A stretch of 62,987 nucleotides of DNA from positions 1 through 62,987 of the forward strand of contig NZ_PKEK01000080.1 of NCBI RefSeq assembly GCF_002863225.1, in the 5' to 3' direction. Below the pieces are notes generated by a model. That model saw only the letters and a program-made list of their open reading frames with translations. It searched no databases and was not told the DNA's origin. The DNA comes from Mycobacterium sp. (GTDB lineage: Bacteria > Actinomycetota > Actinomycetes > Mycobacteriales > Mycobacteriaceae). The position numbers were made by a program, and so were the translations under genes. How positions within the stretch are numbered: position 1 is the first letter of the stretch; each line of letters starts with the position of its first letter. Shown one piece after another: positions 1 to 8,170 of this stretch.

Positions 1-31
1 CGGATACGGTCAGTGGCAGATACTCGAACAG

Positions 32-92
32 GCACGGGCGTAACTCCTTCTTCGCAGACTTGCAGGTCGTGAAGCGGAACCTACGCCCGTGC
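32..92. repeat. Long inverted repeat (11-bp arms)
   Basis: The arms GCACGGGCGTA (32-42) and TACGCCCGTGC (82-92) are perfectly complementary and separated by 39 nt. The spacer contains a further CTTC/GAAG pairing. No gene is evident between 1 and 299. The element could be a transcription terminator or the end of a mobile element cut by the window edge. Confidence 0.5.
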
Positions 93-299
93 TCCCTATT
101 TACACCGGATTCCGGACACGACCCGCCCGGGTTGCTTTTGCGTCAGCGGTCGTGGGCAGTGTCGCCAAAACCTCTCTAATGCGCAGTGCCCGGCCGGGCG
201 TAATGCGTGAGTTGTGCCCCTCACAGGAACCGGTACCGGTCTCTCATCGGCCGACCGCACCTCAGCGGCCACCATCGCTGTCGCTACAGAGCGAAAGTG

Positions 300-485
300 T
301 CACGCCGCGAACAACCTTGGCTCGGCCTGGGTTTCTAATTCGTCAAATTGAGCCAGTAGCTTCTTGATTGCATCCGCCTCCGTCGCGATCGTTTCGTAGC
401 GGTGATCAAAGAAGGTAAGCCATGTCATCACAGCATTCATGCTCAGGCACACCAGCACCGTCATCACGAGCAGAAACTCGTCCAT
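300..485 (-). CDS. Small single-pass membrane protein (61 aa)
   Basis: The function is not recognised. The N-terminal half is one hydrophobic helix (about residues 3-26) and the rest is a charged helix rich in Glu, Ala and Lys. The ATG at 483-485 follows a good ribosome binding site (GGAGGG, about 10 nt upstream), which supports this as a real gene. A BlaI-type palindrome lies about 50 nt upstream at 536-567, the same operator type found before the blaI gene and before the Met-rich gene at 7040. The gene is therefore probably a distal member of the BlaI regulon. No homologue is named because the protein is too short to assign by eye. Confidence 0.5.
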   Translation of the reverse strand: MDEFLLVMTVLVCLSMNAVMTWLTFFDHRYETIATEADAIKKLLAQFDELETQAEPRLFAA

Positions 486-535
486 AAATCCATCCCTCCG
501 AGTCCACGGCCAGGGATCTATCCCGACCGCCTAAC

Positions 536-567
536 TATCTACTACCTACGTACATACATAGTAGATA
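536..567. promoter_or_regulatory. Putative BlaI-type operator 1
   Basis: TATCTACTA (536-544) and TAGTAGATA (559-567) are perfect inverted arms, with further partial symmetry (TA/TA) inside. The TACTA/TAGTA half-sites match the type bound by BlaI/MecI repressors of mycobacteria. The site lies upstream of the minus-strand membrane gene starting at 485 and about 140 bp before the plus-strand kmtR-like gene. Confidence 0.6.
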
Positions 568-692
568 ATGGGAACCGGATTGGCCAGTGCCGCCACACGT
601 GGAGTCGGCGGCAGACGTCAGCGCCGCAGTGCGAATCCAAGCGCACTCTGACCGGGCGGCCGCCTGGCGACTATGTCCTTGTCTGCATGAGT

Positions 693-704
693 TATTGTCT
701 GCGT
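693..704 (+). promoter_or_regulatory. Leaderless -10 element of kmtR-like gene
   Basis: TATTGT (693-698) fits the mycobacterial TANNNT -10 box, and its last T lies 7 nt before the A of the ATG at 705. This spacing predicts transcription starting at the first base of the start codon. It favours 705 over the in-frame ATG at 687. Confidence 0.5.
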
Positions 705-1073
705 ATGCATGCAGGTAGTGGTGGAGCGGTGCCGTTGGAGGACGACCAGGCGAGTCTGATCGTGGAAGTCTTTCGGATGCTGGCCGATTCGACCCGGATT
801 CAGCTGCTGTGGGCGCTGACTGGCGCGGAATTGTCGGTGACCGAGTTGGCCGAGCGGGTGGGCAAGCCGGCGCCGTCGGTGTCCCAGCATCTGGCCAAGC
901 TTCGGATGGCGCGGCTGGTGCATACCCGCAGATCGGGCACCACGATTTTCTACCGCTTGGAAAATGAGCATGTGTGCCGGTTGGTGACCGATGCGGTGTT
1001 CAACGCCGAGCACGCCGGACAGGGCGTCCCGCCGCATCACCGCGCCGATGTCGCGCTGCGTTCCCTCAGTTGA
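705..1073 (+). CDS. kmtR: ArsR/SmtB-family metal sensor, KmtR-like
   Basis: The protein is a winged-helix repressor of about 122 aa that strongly resembles M. tuberculosis KmtR, a Ni/Co sensor. The core contains VEVFRMLADSTRIQLLW, the recognition helix GKPAPSVSQHLAKLRMARLV, the wing RSGTTIFYRLENEHV, and a His-rich tail (HAGQGVPPHHRAD) in which KmtR-type ligands lie. It is followed 198 nt later on the same strand by an NreB-like exporter, its likely target. A longer open frame reaches back to 402, but that stretch has no regulator homology, and the leaderless promoter supports 705. Orthology is inferred from remembered sequence similarity. Confidence 0.8.
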   Translation: MHAGSGGAVPLEDDQASLIVEVFRMLADSTRIQLLWALTGAELSVTELAERVGKPAPSVSQHLAKLRMARLVHTRRSGTTIFYRLENEHVCRLVTDAVFNAEHAGQGVPPHHRADVALRSLS

Positions 1074-1271
1074 CAGCCGAAGGCCCAGAGCGGTGACACA
1101 CACCCGAATGCACGATCTGCCCGGCACAAGAAACGGCACGACGTCATCGCCGCTGCGCGGCCAGGCATCTGCGGAAAATGGGCAAATCTCCTGCTGCGGA
1201 ACGCAACAGCGACGCAGTGCGGCCCGTTCACGGCCACACATATCGACCCACGAATGAGGAAGGGGTCAGCT

Positions 1272-2615
1272 ATGTCGTTGTTCGGCTACCGCGATTATCG
1301 GCATCTGTTCGCAGCCCAGGTGGTCGCCCTGTTCGGGACCGGCCTGACGACGGTGGCGTTGGGGCTGTTGGCCTACCAGTTGGCCGGCGCACATGCGGCC
1401 GCCGTGCTCGGAACGGCGTTGACCATCAAAATGGTGGCCTACGTGGCGGTGGCGCCGATCGCCGCCGCCCACGCCGATCGTGTTCCGCGACGGCTGATGC
1501 TGGTGAGTCTCGATCTCATCCGGGCAGCGGTGGTGATGGGGTTGCCGTTTATCGACCAGGTGTGGCAGATCTACGTCCTCATCGCGGTTCTGCAGGCGGC
1601 GTCAGCGGCGTTCACACCGACGTTTCAGGCGGTCATCCCCGATGTGGTCTGCGACGAGTCCGACTACACCAAGGCGCTGTCGGCCTCCCAGCTTGCCTCC
1701 AGGATGGAGAGCCTGCTGAGTCCGGTGCTGGCCGCGTTGCTGCTGACGGTGATGAGTTTCCACTGGCTGTTCGTCGGCACTGTGATCGGATTCCTGCTGT
1801 CGGCGGCCCTGGTGGTCAGCACCCGCATCCCCGACGCCACACCCAACCCGCGAGATAGCGCGTGGCAGCGGACTGCCGCCGGGATCCGGATCTTCGCCGC
1901 CACCCCGCGGCTGCGAGGTGTGCTGGCCCTGGATCTGGTGGTGGCCGGGGGCGGGTCGATCGTCATGGTCAACACCGTCAACTACGTCCGCGACGCCCTG
2001 GGCCGCACTCAGGCCGACGTTGCCTGGCTGCTGGCCGCCTCCGGCACCGGCACGATGCTCGTCGCGCTGGTGCTGCCGCCCATCCTGCGGAGGGTGCCTG
2101 AGCGGACCGTCATGGTGGCCGGCGCGGCGATGCTGCTGGTCGGCGCCGTCAGCGCGATCGCGCTGTCGACGGCCAGCGGTGACCAGCGGTGGGCCACCGC
2201 CCTGGTGATTTGGGTGCTCATCGGAGCCGGGATGAGCCTGGTACTGACCCCTGTGGGCCGCGTGGTGCGCCGCTCGTCGAGCCCGGCTGATCGGCCCGCG
2301 GTGTTCGCCGCGCAGTTCTCGCTCTCCCACGGGTGCTGGCTGCTGACCTATCCGATCGCAGGATGGGGCGCCACGCTGGCCGGCTTCACCGCAGCCTGGA
2401 CCATCCTCGGGCTGATCGCTACTGCCGGCGCGGTGACCGCGCTGCTGATCTGGCCACGCCGCGACCCCCAAGCACTCACCCATACCCACCCCGTCGCCAC
2501 CACCGACCGGGTGCATCTCGACGACGCCGCCCCAGTGGATGGCGGGCTCATGGAGCACACCCACACCTTCATCATCGACCAGAATCACCTCCGCTGGCCA
2601 CAACCCACCCGCTAA
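1272..2615 (+). CDS. MFS exporter with His-rich C-terminus (NreB-like)
   Basis: This is a 12-helix major facilitator protein of about 447 aa. The N-terminus (SLFGYRDYRHLFAAQVVALF) is typical of the NreB/EntS-type drug and metal exporter group. The last 45 residues are hydrophilic and carry a string of His and Asp (THTHP, MEHTHTF, DQNH), a tail seen in nickel/cobalt resistance permeases. The start at 1272 is preferred over 1254 because AGGAAGGGG lies 8-15 nt before it. Position directly after a KmtR-like Ni/Co sensor supports export of Ni2+ or Co2+ across the inner membrane. The substrate is inferred. Confidence 0.75.
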   Translation: MSLFGYRDYRHLFAAQVVALFGTGLTTVALGLLAYQLAGAHAAAVLGTALTIKMVAYVAVAPIAAAHADRVPRRLMLVSLDLIRAAVVMGLPFIDQVWQIYVLIAVLQAASAAFTPTFQAVIPDVVCDESDYTKALSASQLASRMESLLSPVLAALLLTVMSFHWLFVGTVIGFLLSAALVVSTRIPDATPNPRDSAWQRTAAGIRIFAATPRLRGVLALDLVVAGGGSIVMVNTVNYVRDALGRTQADVAWLLAASGTGTMLVALVLPPILRRVPERTVMVAGAAMLLVGAVSAIALSTASGDQRWATALVIWVLIGAGMSLVLTPVGRVVRRSSSPADRPAVFAAQFSLSHGCWLLTYPIAGWGATLAGFTAAWTILGLIATAGAVTALLIWPRRDPQALTHTHPVATTDRVHLDDAAPVDGGLMEHTHTFIIDQNHLRWPQPTR

Positions 2616-2813
2616 CCCAAAACACCGGGGCACCGCCGCACTTGGGTGTTGCCCGTTGACCGCTTGACGTCCAGGACCCCGATCATCGCGAACGGCCGCG
2701 CGTCATTCCTGACGTGCACCGCGAGCCCAAGATCGACATCTCCCGCGGGCGAGCGGCGATAGTGTCTTCGCCGCGGTGGACGGAGCGGGGTTACCTAAAC
2801 CCGACCTTGTGCG

Positions 2814-2843
2814 CACCGGGACCCCTCATCATCGGTCCCGGTG
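2814..2843. terminator. Terminator-type hairpin between convergent genes
   Basis: CACCGGGACC (2814-2823) and GGTCCCGGTG (2834-2843) form a perfect 10-bp stem with a 10-nt loop. It lies in the 340-bp gap between the MFS exporter and the convergent ctpJ. A 66-codon frame in the gap (2714-2914) has no coding character. No T-tract follows, as is usual in mycobacteria. Confidence 0.6.
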
Positions 2844-2955
2844 ACACCAAGCGGTCGCGGCCACCACCACACAGGCGCAGGATGATCACGGTGCCGACAA
2901 TCGCCGCTGTGTGACTGGAGGGGGTGGGTGTGCTGGCTCGAGGGCGAGCCACCGA

Positions 2956-4959
2956 TCAGGCCCGGGGCTCACCGCGACCTGCAGCCCGGGGTGTGGGCGC
3001 CCAGGCGCGGCGGCCCAGTAGCCGCATTCCGTTAAGGCCGACCAGGACGGTGGAGCCTTCGTGGCCCGCCACCCCCAGGGGTAGGGGTAAGTGACCGAGG
3101 AGGTCCCACAGCACCAGCACGGTGATGAAGGTGGAGGCGATGAGCAGGTTGGCGACCACCACCCGGCGGGCGTGTCGCGACAGCGCGATGACCCTGGGGA
3201 TGGTGGCCAATTCGTCGCGGACGACGACCGCGTCGGCGGTCTCCATCGCGAAATCAGATCCGCTGCGGCCCATGGCCATTCCGGTGTGGGCGGCGGCCAG
3301 CGCGGGGGCGTCGTTGACGCCGTCACCAACCAGGAGCACGCGGTGGCCGGTGTCGTCGAGTTCGCGGACGGCATCTACCTTGCCTTGAGGCAGCAATCCG
3401 GCGCGCACATCGTCGATCGCGACCCGCGCCGCCAGCGCGATCGCCGCGCGCGGGTTGTCACCGGTCAACAACACCGGGGCCGCGCCGGTCAGGGCCCTCA
3501 GCGCGTGGACGGTGTCGGCGGCGTCGGCGCGGAGCTGATCCTCAAGCCCGAGCACGCCGACCACCGTGTCGTCGATAGTGACCACGACCGCGGTCTTGCC
3601 GTCGGCTTCCAGCCCGGCCACCACCGCGCCGGCCCGGGCGGTGCCCGCGCTGCCGGGTGTTGAGCCGGCGGACAACAGTTGGGTGGGGCTGCCGACGGCG
3701 ACCTGGCGGCCGTCGACCACGGCGCGCACGCCGCGCCCCGGGGCGGATTCGAACTGCTCGACCATCGGCAAGGCGAGGCCGCGCTCGGTGGCGGCGGCCA
3801 CGATCGCGGCGGCCAACGGGTGTTCGCTGGGGTGTTCGGCGGCCGCGGCGAGGGTCAGCAGGTCATCAGCACCCAGGCCGCTAGCGGTCAGGGGCCGAAC
3901 GTCGGTGAGCGTTGGGGTGCCGCGGGTCAGGGTGCCGGTTTTGTCGAACGCCACGGTGGTGACCGAGCCGAGCTGTTCCATCACCACCGCCGACTTGACC
4001 AGCACCCCGTTTCGGCCGGCGTTGGCCATCGCCGCCAGCAGCGGCGGCATGGTCGCCAGCACCACCGCGCACGGGGAGGCCACGATCATGAACGTCATCG
4101 CCCGCAGCAGCGCCGGCTGCACCGCGGCGTGCAAGGCCAACGAAATGACAAACACGGCCACGGTGGCGGCCACCACCGTCGCCGAGTAGTACTGCTCGAC
4201 CTTCTCGATGAACAGCTGCGCCTTGGCCTTGTTAGCCGAGGCCTCTTCCACCATGGCCACGATGCGGGCGATCACGGTGTCCGCGGCGGCCCGGTTCACC
4301 CGCACCCTTAGCACCCCGGTGCCGTTCAGCGTGCCGGCGAACACCTCGTCGCCAGGCTGCCTGACCACCGGGAGGGGTTCACCGGTGATCGAAGCCTGAT
4401 CAACGTCGCTGGCACCGGAGATCACCTGCCCGTCAGCCCCGATGCGTTCGCCGGGGCGCACCACGATCACATCACCGATCGTCAGGGTGGCCGCATCCAC
4501 GCTGTGTTCACCGACACCGGTGATCAGGGTGGCGCGCTCGGGTGCCAGGTTGAGCAGGCTGCGCACCGAGTCGGCGGTGCGTTGGGTCAAAAATGCTTCC
4601 AGCGCACCAGAGGTGGCGAAGATGACGATCAACAACCCGCCGTCAACGACCTGGCCGATCGCCGCGGCGCCGATCGCGGCCACGATCATCAACAGATCGA
4701 CATCCAAGCTCTTGTCCCGCAAGGCCTGCACACCAGCTAGACCCGGTTCCCATCCGCCGGTGACGTAGCAGGTCAGATACAGCACCCACCACACCCAGGC
4801 CGGTGCGCCGCCGTACTGGGCGGCCAACCCCAGCACGAACAACCCCGTGGCCACCGCCGCCCAGCGCACCTCGGGTAGCGCTAACGGCCGCGTGCGGATC
4901 GATGCGGCTCGAGCAGCGGTGATCGGTCGTGCGGCGTGGTCGACTAGCTGAGACGGCAT
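2956..4959 (-). CDS. ctpJ: P1B-4-type metal-exporting ATPase, CtpJ-like
   Basis: This 667-aa P-type ATPase has the P1B-4 signature: an SPC motif in the metal-binding helix (residues 295-297) and HEGST near the C-terminus. It also has the TGE actuator loop (192-194), the phosphorylated Asp in DKTGTLT (339) and GDGVNDAPALAAA. It has no N-terminal heavy-metal domain, as expected for CtpJ/CtpD. The ATG at 4959 follows GGAAG at good spacing; the open frame continues 12 codons upstream. It is divergent from an NmtR orthologue, exactly the arrangement of ctpJ/nmtR in M. tuberculosis, so export of Co2+ (possibly Ni2+ or Zn2+) is the likely role. Confidence 0.85.
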   Translation of the reverse strand: MPSQLVDHAARPITAARAASIRTRPLALPEVRWAAVATGLFVLGLAAQYGGAPAWVWWVLYLTCYVTGGWEPGLAGVQALRDKSLDVDLLMIVAAIGAAAIGQVVDGGLLIVIFATSGALEAFLTQRTADSVRSLLNLAPERATLITGVGEHSVDAATLTIGDVIVVRPGERIGADGQVISGASDVDQASITGEPLPVVRQPGDEVFAGTLNGTGVLRVRVNRAAADTVIARIVAMVEEASANKAKAQLFIEKVEQYYSATVVAATVAVFVISLALHAAVQPALLRAMTFMIVASPCAVVLATMPPLLAAMANAGRNGVLVKSAVVMEQLGSVTTVAFDKTGTLTRGTPTLTDVRPLTASGLGADDLLTLAAAAEHPSEHPLAAAIVAAATERGLALPMVEQFESAPGRGVRAVVDGRQVAVGSPTQLLSAGSTPGSAGTARAGAVVAGLEADGKTAVVVTIDDTVVGVLGLEDQLRADAADTVHALRALTGAAPVLLTGDNPRAAIALAARVAIDDVRAGLLPQGKVDAVRELDDTGHRVLLVGDGVNDAPALAAAHTGMAMGRSGSDFAMETADAVVVRDELATIPRVIALSRHARRVVVANLLIASTFITVLVLWDLLGHLPLPLGVAGHEGSTVLVGLNGMRLLGRRAWAPTPRAAGRGEPRA

Positions 4960-5010
4960 GCGGTCACTTCCGTGGTGGGGGTAAGGGACACGCACACCAT
5001 ACAGGAACGA

Positions 5011-5026
5011 ATGAAGGCGTGTTCAT
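5011..5026. promoter_or_regulatory. Putative NmtR operator between ctpJ and nmtR
   Basis: ATGAA (5011-5015) and TTCAT (5022-5026) form an inverted repeat with a 6-bp spacer in the divergent promoter region. A TAGGAT -10 box for nmtR lies at 5039-5044, placing the repeat over its -35 region. The ATG of nmtR at 5052 is then nearly leaderless. Confidence 0.45.
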
Positions 5027-5051
5027 GTTTGCACTTGCTAGGATGCTCCGT

Positions 5052-5414
5052 ATGGGTCACGGAGTGCAAGGCCGCATCACCCCACCCGCGCAGCTGGACG
5101 CCGATTCCGCAGCGTCGGTGGCGGCCACACTGCAAGCGCTGGCCACCCCGAGCCGGCTGCGGATCTTGACCCGGCTACGACACGGCGCCTGCTCGGTCTC
5201 CGAACTGACCGACGCGGTGGACATGGAGCAGTCCGCGGTCTCTCATCAATTGCGGCTACTGCGCGCGCTGGGCCTGGTGACCGGTACCCGCAAGGGCCGC
5301 ACCGTGATCTACAGCCTGTATGACAACCACGTCGCGATGCTGCTCGACGAAGCCGTCTACCACATCGAACACCTCGGCCTCAGCGCCCCCGACGAACCCT
5401 CCGTTACCGCCTGA
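5052..5414 (+). CDS. nmtR: ArsR-family Ni/Co sensor NmtR
   Basis: This repressor of about 120 aa begins MGHGVQGR, matching the metal-binding N-terminus of NmtR. It has the recognition helix MEQSAVSHQLRLLRALGLV and the C-terminal segment YDNHVAMLLDEAVYHIEHL, whose His and Asp residues supply NmtR-type ligands. It should release the shared promoter when Ni2+ or Co2+ binds, inducing ctpJ. A longer open frame to 4929 covers the operator and is not coding. The start at 5052 is supported by the conserved N-terminus and the -10 box at 5039. Confidence 0.88.
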   Translation: MGHGVQGRITPPAQLDADSAASVAATLQALATPSRLRILTRLRHGACSVSELTDAVDMEQSAVSHQLRLLRALGLVTGTRKGRTVIYSLYDNHVAMLLDEAVYHIEHLGLSAPDEPSVTA

Positions 5415-5562
5415 CAGGTTCTGCCGGTTCGCGATGTCGGGACCGGTGTCCTGTGAGCCGTGCACCCGGTGTCCGACGAGCACTGGACGGGTTGGCTAGT
5501 CCTGGGGTGCCGTGCCCCAAATCCCGGCGCTCAGCGGGCTTTTCGGACATAGTGGGCAGGGT

Positions 5563-6372
5563 TCAGATGCCATCACCATCGAGGAATCCAAGCCATGCTC
5601 GGCTGGCGTGCTGCTCGTCGGGCACCGCTGCGGGCGCATCGCTGCGTGGCCTGGGCACCCCTTCTGCGCCGTGCCCGCGGCCGCTCATTCGTCGTTCGGT
5701 CAGGAGCGGGTCGGCGATGTGGTAGCCCTGTTCCTCAATGGCTCCGATGAGGTGACGGCTGGATGCGCGGTTGTCGTGATGGATGGTGATCGTCTTCGTC
5801 GGCAGGTCGACCTCGACCGCGCCGACTCCGGCGATGGCGGTGACGATGGCTTCGATAGCGGCTTGGCACCGGGGGGACACGATTCCTGGCAGAGACAGCG
5901 TGGTAGCCGTCAAAAGTGCTGTGGTGGCGTCAATTTCGACCGGTGCAATCGCGGATTGAGCGATGTGCGCGGTCCACGCGGGCGTGAATTTGACAGCGTC
6001 GACCAGTTCCTCGATGGCCGCCTGTTCCCGGCCATATAACACCGCCTCCACAAAGGAGGTCTGGAGGTGTTTGTGCATGGTTGCGCGGTGGACCCGTTCC
6101 AGCAGGCACTGCACGGCCTGGACCTGTCTCATCACATCGACGCAGCAGGTGTCCGATTGCAGCATCCGGGTGACCTCCACGAGCTGCGCAAGCGCTGTGT
6201 TCACGTGGTGTAGCGCTGCGTGCTGTGCGGCTGGCAATTCCAGGGCCATTGCTTGACTTTGCTTCGCAGTTCGAACCGTCAGGGTCGGGGTAGCCGCGTT
6301 GGGGATAGCGGCGGGCAATCGTGATTGATTGTGTCGGGCAGGGGTCGGCGCAAGATCTCGCCGGTTTGACAT
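5563..6372 (-). CDS. CsoR/RcnR-family domain fused to a degenerate HMA domain
   Basis: The first half contains a CsoR/RcnR-type helical domain (LAQLVEVTRMLQSDTCCVDV through HKHLQTSFVEAVLYGREQAA). The C-terminal half resembles a heavy-metal-associated ferredoxin-like domain (LPGIVSPRCQAAIEAIV, then VEVDLPTKTITIHHD). Aligned to CsoR, the Cys of the YC motif and the first His are kept, but the second Cys is replaced by Ser. The HMA CxxC has only one Cys (SPRC). The start is uncertain: ATG at 6489, 6372 or 6249 are possible and none has a clear ribosome binding site; 6372 avoids a long overlap with the upstream gene. It is the last gene of a minus-strand operon behind a BlaI box. It could be a metal sensor or a metal carrier. 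Confidence 0.65.
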   Translation of the reverse strand: MSNRRDLAPTPARHNQSRLPAAIPNAATPTLTVRTAKQSQAMALELPAAQHAALHHVNTALAQLVEVTRMLQSDTCCVDVMRQVQAVQCLLERVHRATMHKHLQTSFVEAVLYGREQAAIEELVDAVKFTPAWTAHIAQSAIAPVEIDATTALLTATTLSLPGIVSPRCQAAIEAIVTAIAGVGAVEVDLPTKTITIHHDNRASSRHLIGAIEEQGYHIADPLLTERRMSGRGHGAEGVPRPRSDAPAAVPDEQHASRAWLGFLDGDGI

Positions 6373-6409
6373 TATTTGCAGTGTCGAGCAGCGGCTTTGC
6401 CCGGCGTGC

Positions 6410-6667
6410 TCATTGGTGCTCTTTGAGCAGTGCGATTCGGCGCTGGTATTCAGCGTCGTCGATCTCGCCGCGTGCGTATCGTTCGGCAAGGAGCCCGTCC
6501 GGGCGGGGAGCGGTCATGGCAGGGGTGTGTGAACCGATCAGCGTCACGAGATACCGCACGACGAGCACTGCCGCGGCGATCACGACCGCCCACAGCAGCA
6601 AGGTTTCGGCCATCCACACCCAGTGAGTCCAGCCACCGGCACCACAATGCCTCATCATCACCATCAC
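6410..6667 (-). CDS. Small membrane protein with SHOCT domain
   Basis: This 85-aa protein has one transmembrane helix (about residues 20-43) and a C-terminal SHOCT motif (LLAERYARGEIDDAEYQRRI), a short oligomerisation helix pair. Several ATGs lie at the start. AGAGG best suits the third or fourth, so translation may begin near 6658. It sits between the Met-rich membrane protein and the CsoR-HMA protein in a minus-strand operon. Such proteins are common beside metal-resistance genes, but their function is not established. Confidence 0.75.
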   Translation of the reverse strand: MMVMMRHCGAGGWTHWVWMAETLLLWAVVIAAAVLVVRYLVTLIGSHTPAMTAPRPDGLLAERYARGEIDDAEYQRRIALLKEHQ

Positions 6668-6722
6668 CTCTGTCGAGAACTCGTTTGCTTCGTTGGGCCG
6701 TCGCTGGCGGGTGCCGCAGCGG

Positions 6723-7040
6723 TCAGGGCCTGGGGGCGGGCATTGCCGGCATCGAAGACGGGCCTGGCATCGCCGGCATGGACGGCATCGGCGCCATCGA
6801 GGTCATCGGCCCTTTGTTCATCGGCATCTTCGGGTCGTCCATCATCTTTTTCATGTCGGCTTCCATGGACTTGCAACAGTCCTGCTGCGGGGAATGAGCC
6901 GAAACTGGATGCGCGACGAGCAGGTACACCCCGGCAGCGATGACGAACAAACCGACGGCAATACCAGTCAAGGCGAGCGTTCGGTACAGCCAGCTCGTCT
7001 GTGCAGGGCGAGGGGTGCTGGCGGGCGTCGAGTCAGTCAT
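6723..7040 (-). CDS. Membrane-anchored Met-rich, Cys-containing metal-binding protein
   Basis: This protein of about 105 aa has one transmembrane segment (LALTGIAVGLFVIAAGVYLL). Its exported tail contains a CC pair (QQDCCKSMEADMKKMM) and repeated Met/Pro units (MPMNKGPMTSMAPMPSMPAM). Such MxxM clusters typically bind Cu(I) outside the membrane. The ATG at 7040 follows GGGAGGAA at ideal spacing, so the nine extra upstream codons are not used. A near-perfect 29-bp BlaI-type palindrome overlaps the predicted -10 box just upstream, so the gene is probably the first of a BlaI-controlled operon. Copper binding is inferred from composition. Confidence 0.75.
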   Translation of the reverse strand: MTDSTPASTPRPAQTSWLYRTLALTGIAVGLFVIAAGVYLLVAHPVSAHSPQQDCCKSMEADMKKMMDDPKMPMNKGPMTSMAPMPSMPAMPGPSSMPAMPAPRP

Positions 7041-7067
7041 GAATTCCTCCCATACGAACCGATCCAA

Positions 7068-7096
7068 TCTACTGTGCTACTAAGTAGAACAGTAGA
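7068..7096. promoter_or_regulatory. Putative BlaI-type operator 2 (29-bp palindrome)
   Basis: TCTACTGT (7068-7075) pairs with ACAGTAGA (7089-7096), and the centre CTACTAAGTAG (7077-7087) is itself palindromic, leaving a single mismatched pair. It covers the minus-strand -10 box (TAGATT, 7073-7068) of the Met-rich gene. It is the best of the three operators of this type here. Confidence 0.7.
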
Positions 7097-7216
7097 TCGT
7101 CGTTGATGCAACCGCAATGGTGCATTCTGGAGGACTGGCAGCTCAGGTTGCGCGCGGCGCGGGCGTGGCTAGGCGTGAAGGACGATGCGTCGCCGCCAAC
7201 CTGAACACAGGCGGTG

Positions 7217-8170
7217 TTAGGCCCCGCACAGCAGCGCGCCTGACGCAGCCAGGGTCAGCGTCACGAATGGTCCCGCTGCTAGGACCGCGACCACACCCAC
7301 GAGAGCCGCACGGGCCCGCGCGATTACCGCTTCGGTCGGCGGCATCGCGAGTCGTTGAGCCCGTTCGCACACCGCGAGGTCAGCGGCCGCAAGAGCCCCG
7401 GCGGGGGTCGCGGGGCACAGGGCGGCCAGGCCGGACAGCAACGGCGCCGTGCCGTATCGGCGGGCCGAGTCGTCGTCGGCGCACATCTCCAACAGCCGCG
7501 ACACCTGGCTGACGCCCTCGCGCATCAGGCCCAGCATGGGAAAAACTGCCGCGATGCCCCGCAATGTCGTGATGACCAGCGGGTGGCGCCCAGCCAGGTG
7601 GGCCCGTTCATGGCCGAGGACGGCAGCGAGCTCACGCTCGTCGAGTGCGGCCACTGCGGCACTGGTCACCACGATCGTCGAGGGCCGGCCCGACACGCAG
7701 TACGCGGCTCGCTGATGGGCCGCCACGATGACCACGTCCGGGTCGTCGGTGCGCTGCCCGACAAGACGCACGGCCGCAGCATGCTCGTGGGCGCGAGCAC
7801 GCATCCGGGCAACCGTGCGTGCCAAGTGCGCGATGGCGAGCAGGGACCCCAGCGCCCCGGCCGCCAGCATCACTCCGAGCGTGACGTGCGGGCTCAGCCC
7901 AGCTCTGTCACCCAGCGCAACCACGACGCCGCGCAGCCGGGCCAAGCACGACATCGTTAGGGCACGTGGGTATTTCCACCTAGCGGCCACCTCGGTGAGA
8001 AGGGCCGCTGCGACGACGATCCAGATTGCGATGACCGTCATGATCGCGGTCAGCCACGCCGCGACACCGAATCGGGGAGCATGCCCCTGCCGGGTCAACG
8101 CACGTAACAACGGCGGCCCCGCGACGAGCACGGCCACGCTGTACAGGAACAAACAGGCGGCCTCGCTCAC
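7217..8170 (-). CDS. blaR: M56-family membrane metalloprotease, BlaR-like
   Basis: This 317-aa membrane protein has helices at about 5-25, 35-60, 97-120 and 285-315, and a zinc-protease motif HERAH in the M56 context (ELAAVLGHERAHLAGRHP). It lacks the C-terminal penicillin-binding sensor domain of staphylococcal BlaR1, like the M. tuberculosis partner of BlaI (Rv1845c). Its start overlaps the blaI stop by 4 nt (ATGA), so the two are co-translated. It is expected to cleave or inactivate BlaI on an unknown signal. The neighbours (Met-rich, CsoR-HMA) suggest a metal rather than a beta-lactam, but this is inference. Confidence 0.85.
   Translation of the reverse strand: MSEAACLFLYSVAVLVAGPPLLRALTRQGHAPRFGVAAWLTAIMTVIAIWIVVAAALLTEVAARWKYPRALTMSCLARLRGVVVALGDRAGLSPHVTLGVMLAAGALGSLLAIAHLARTVARMRARAHEHAAAVRLVGQRTDDPDVVIVAAHQRAAYCVSGRPSTIVVTSAAVAALDERELAAVLGHERAHLAGRHPLVITTLRGIAAVFPMLGLMREGVSQVSRLLEMCADDDSARRYGTAPLLSGLAALCPATPAGALAAADLAVCERAQRLAMPPTEAVIARARAALVGVVAVLAAGPFVTLTLAASGALLCGA

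Noticed and set aside
1602..2633. 343-codon minus-strand frame opposite the MFS exporter
   Set aside because: Gly/His/Gln-rich shadow of a well-supported membrane protein gene.
2714..2914. 66-codon frame between the MFS exporter and ctpJ
   Set aside because: It runs through a terminator hairpin and has no coding character.
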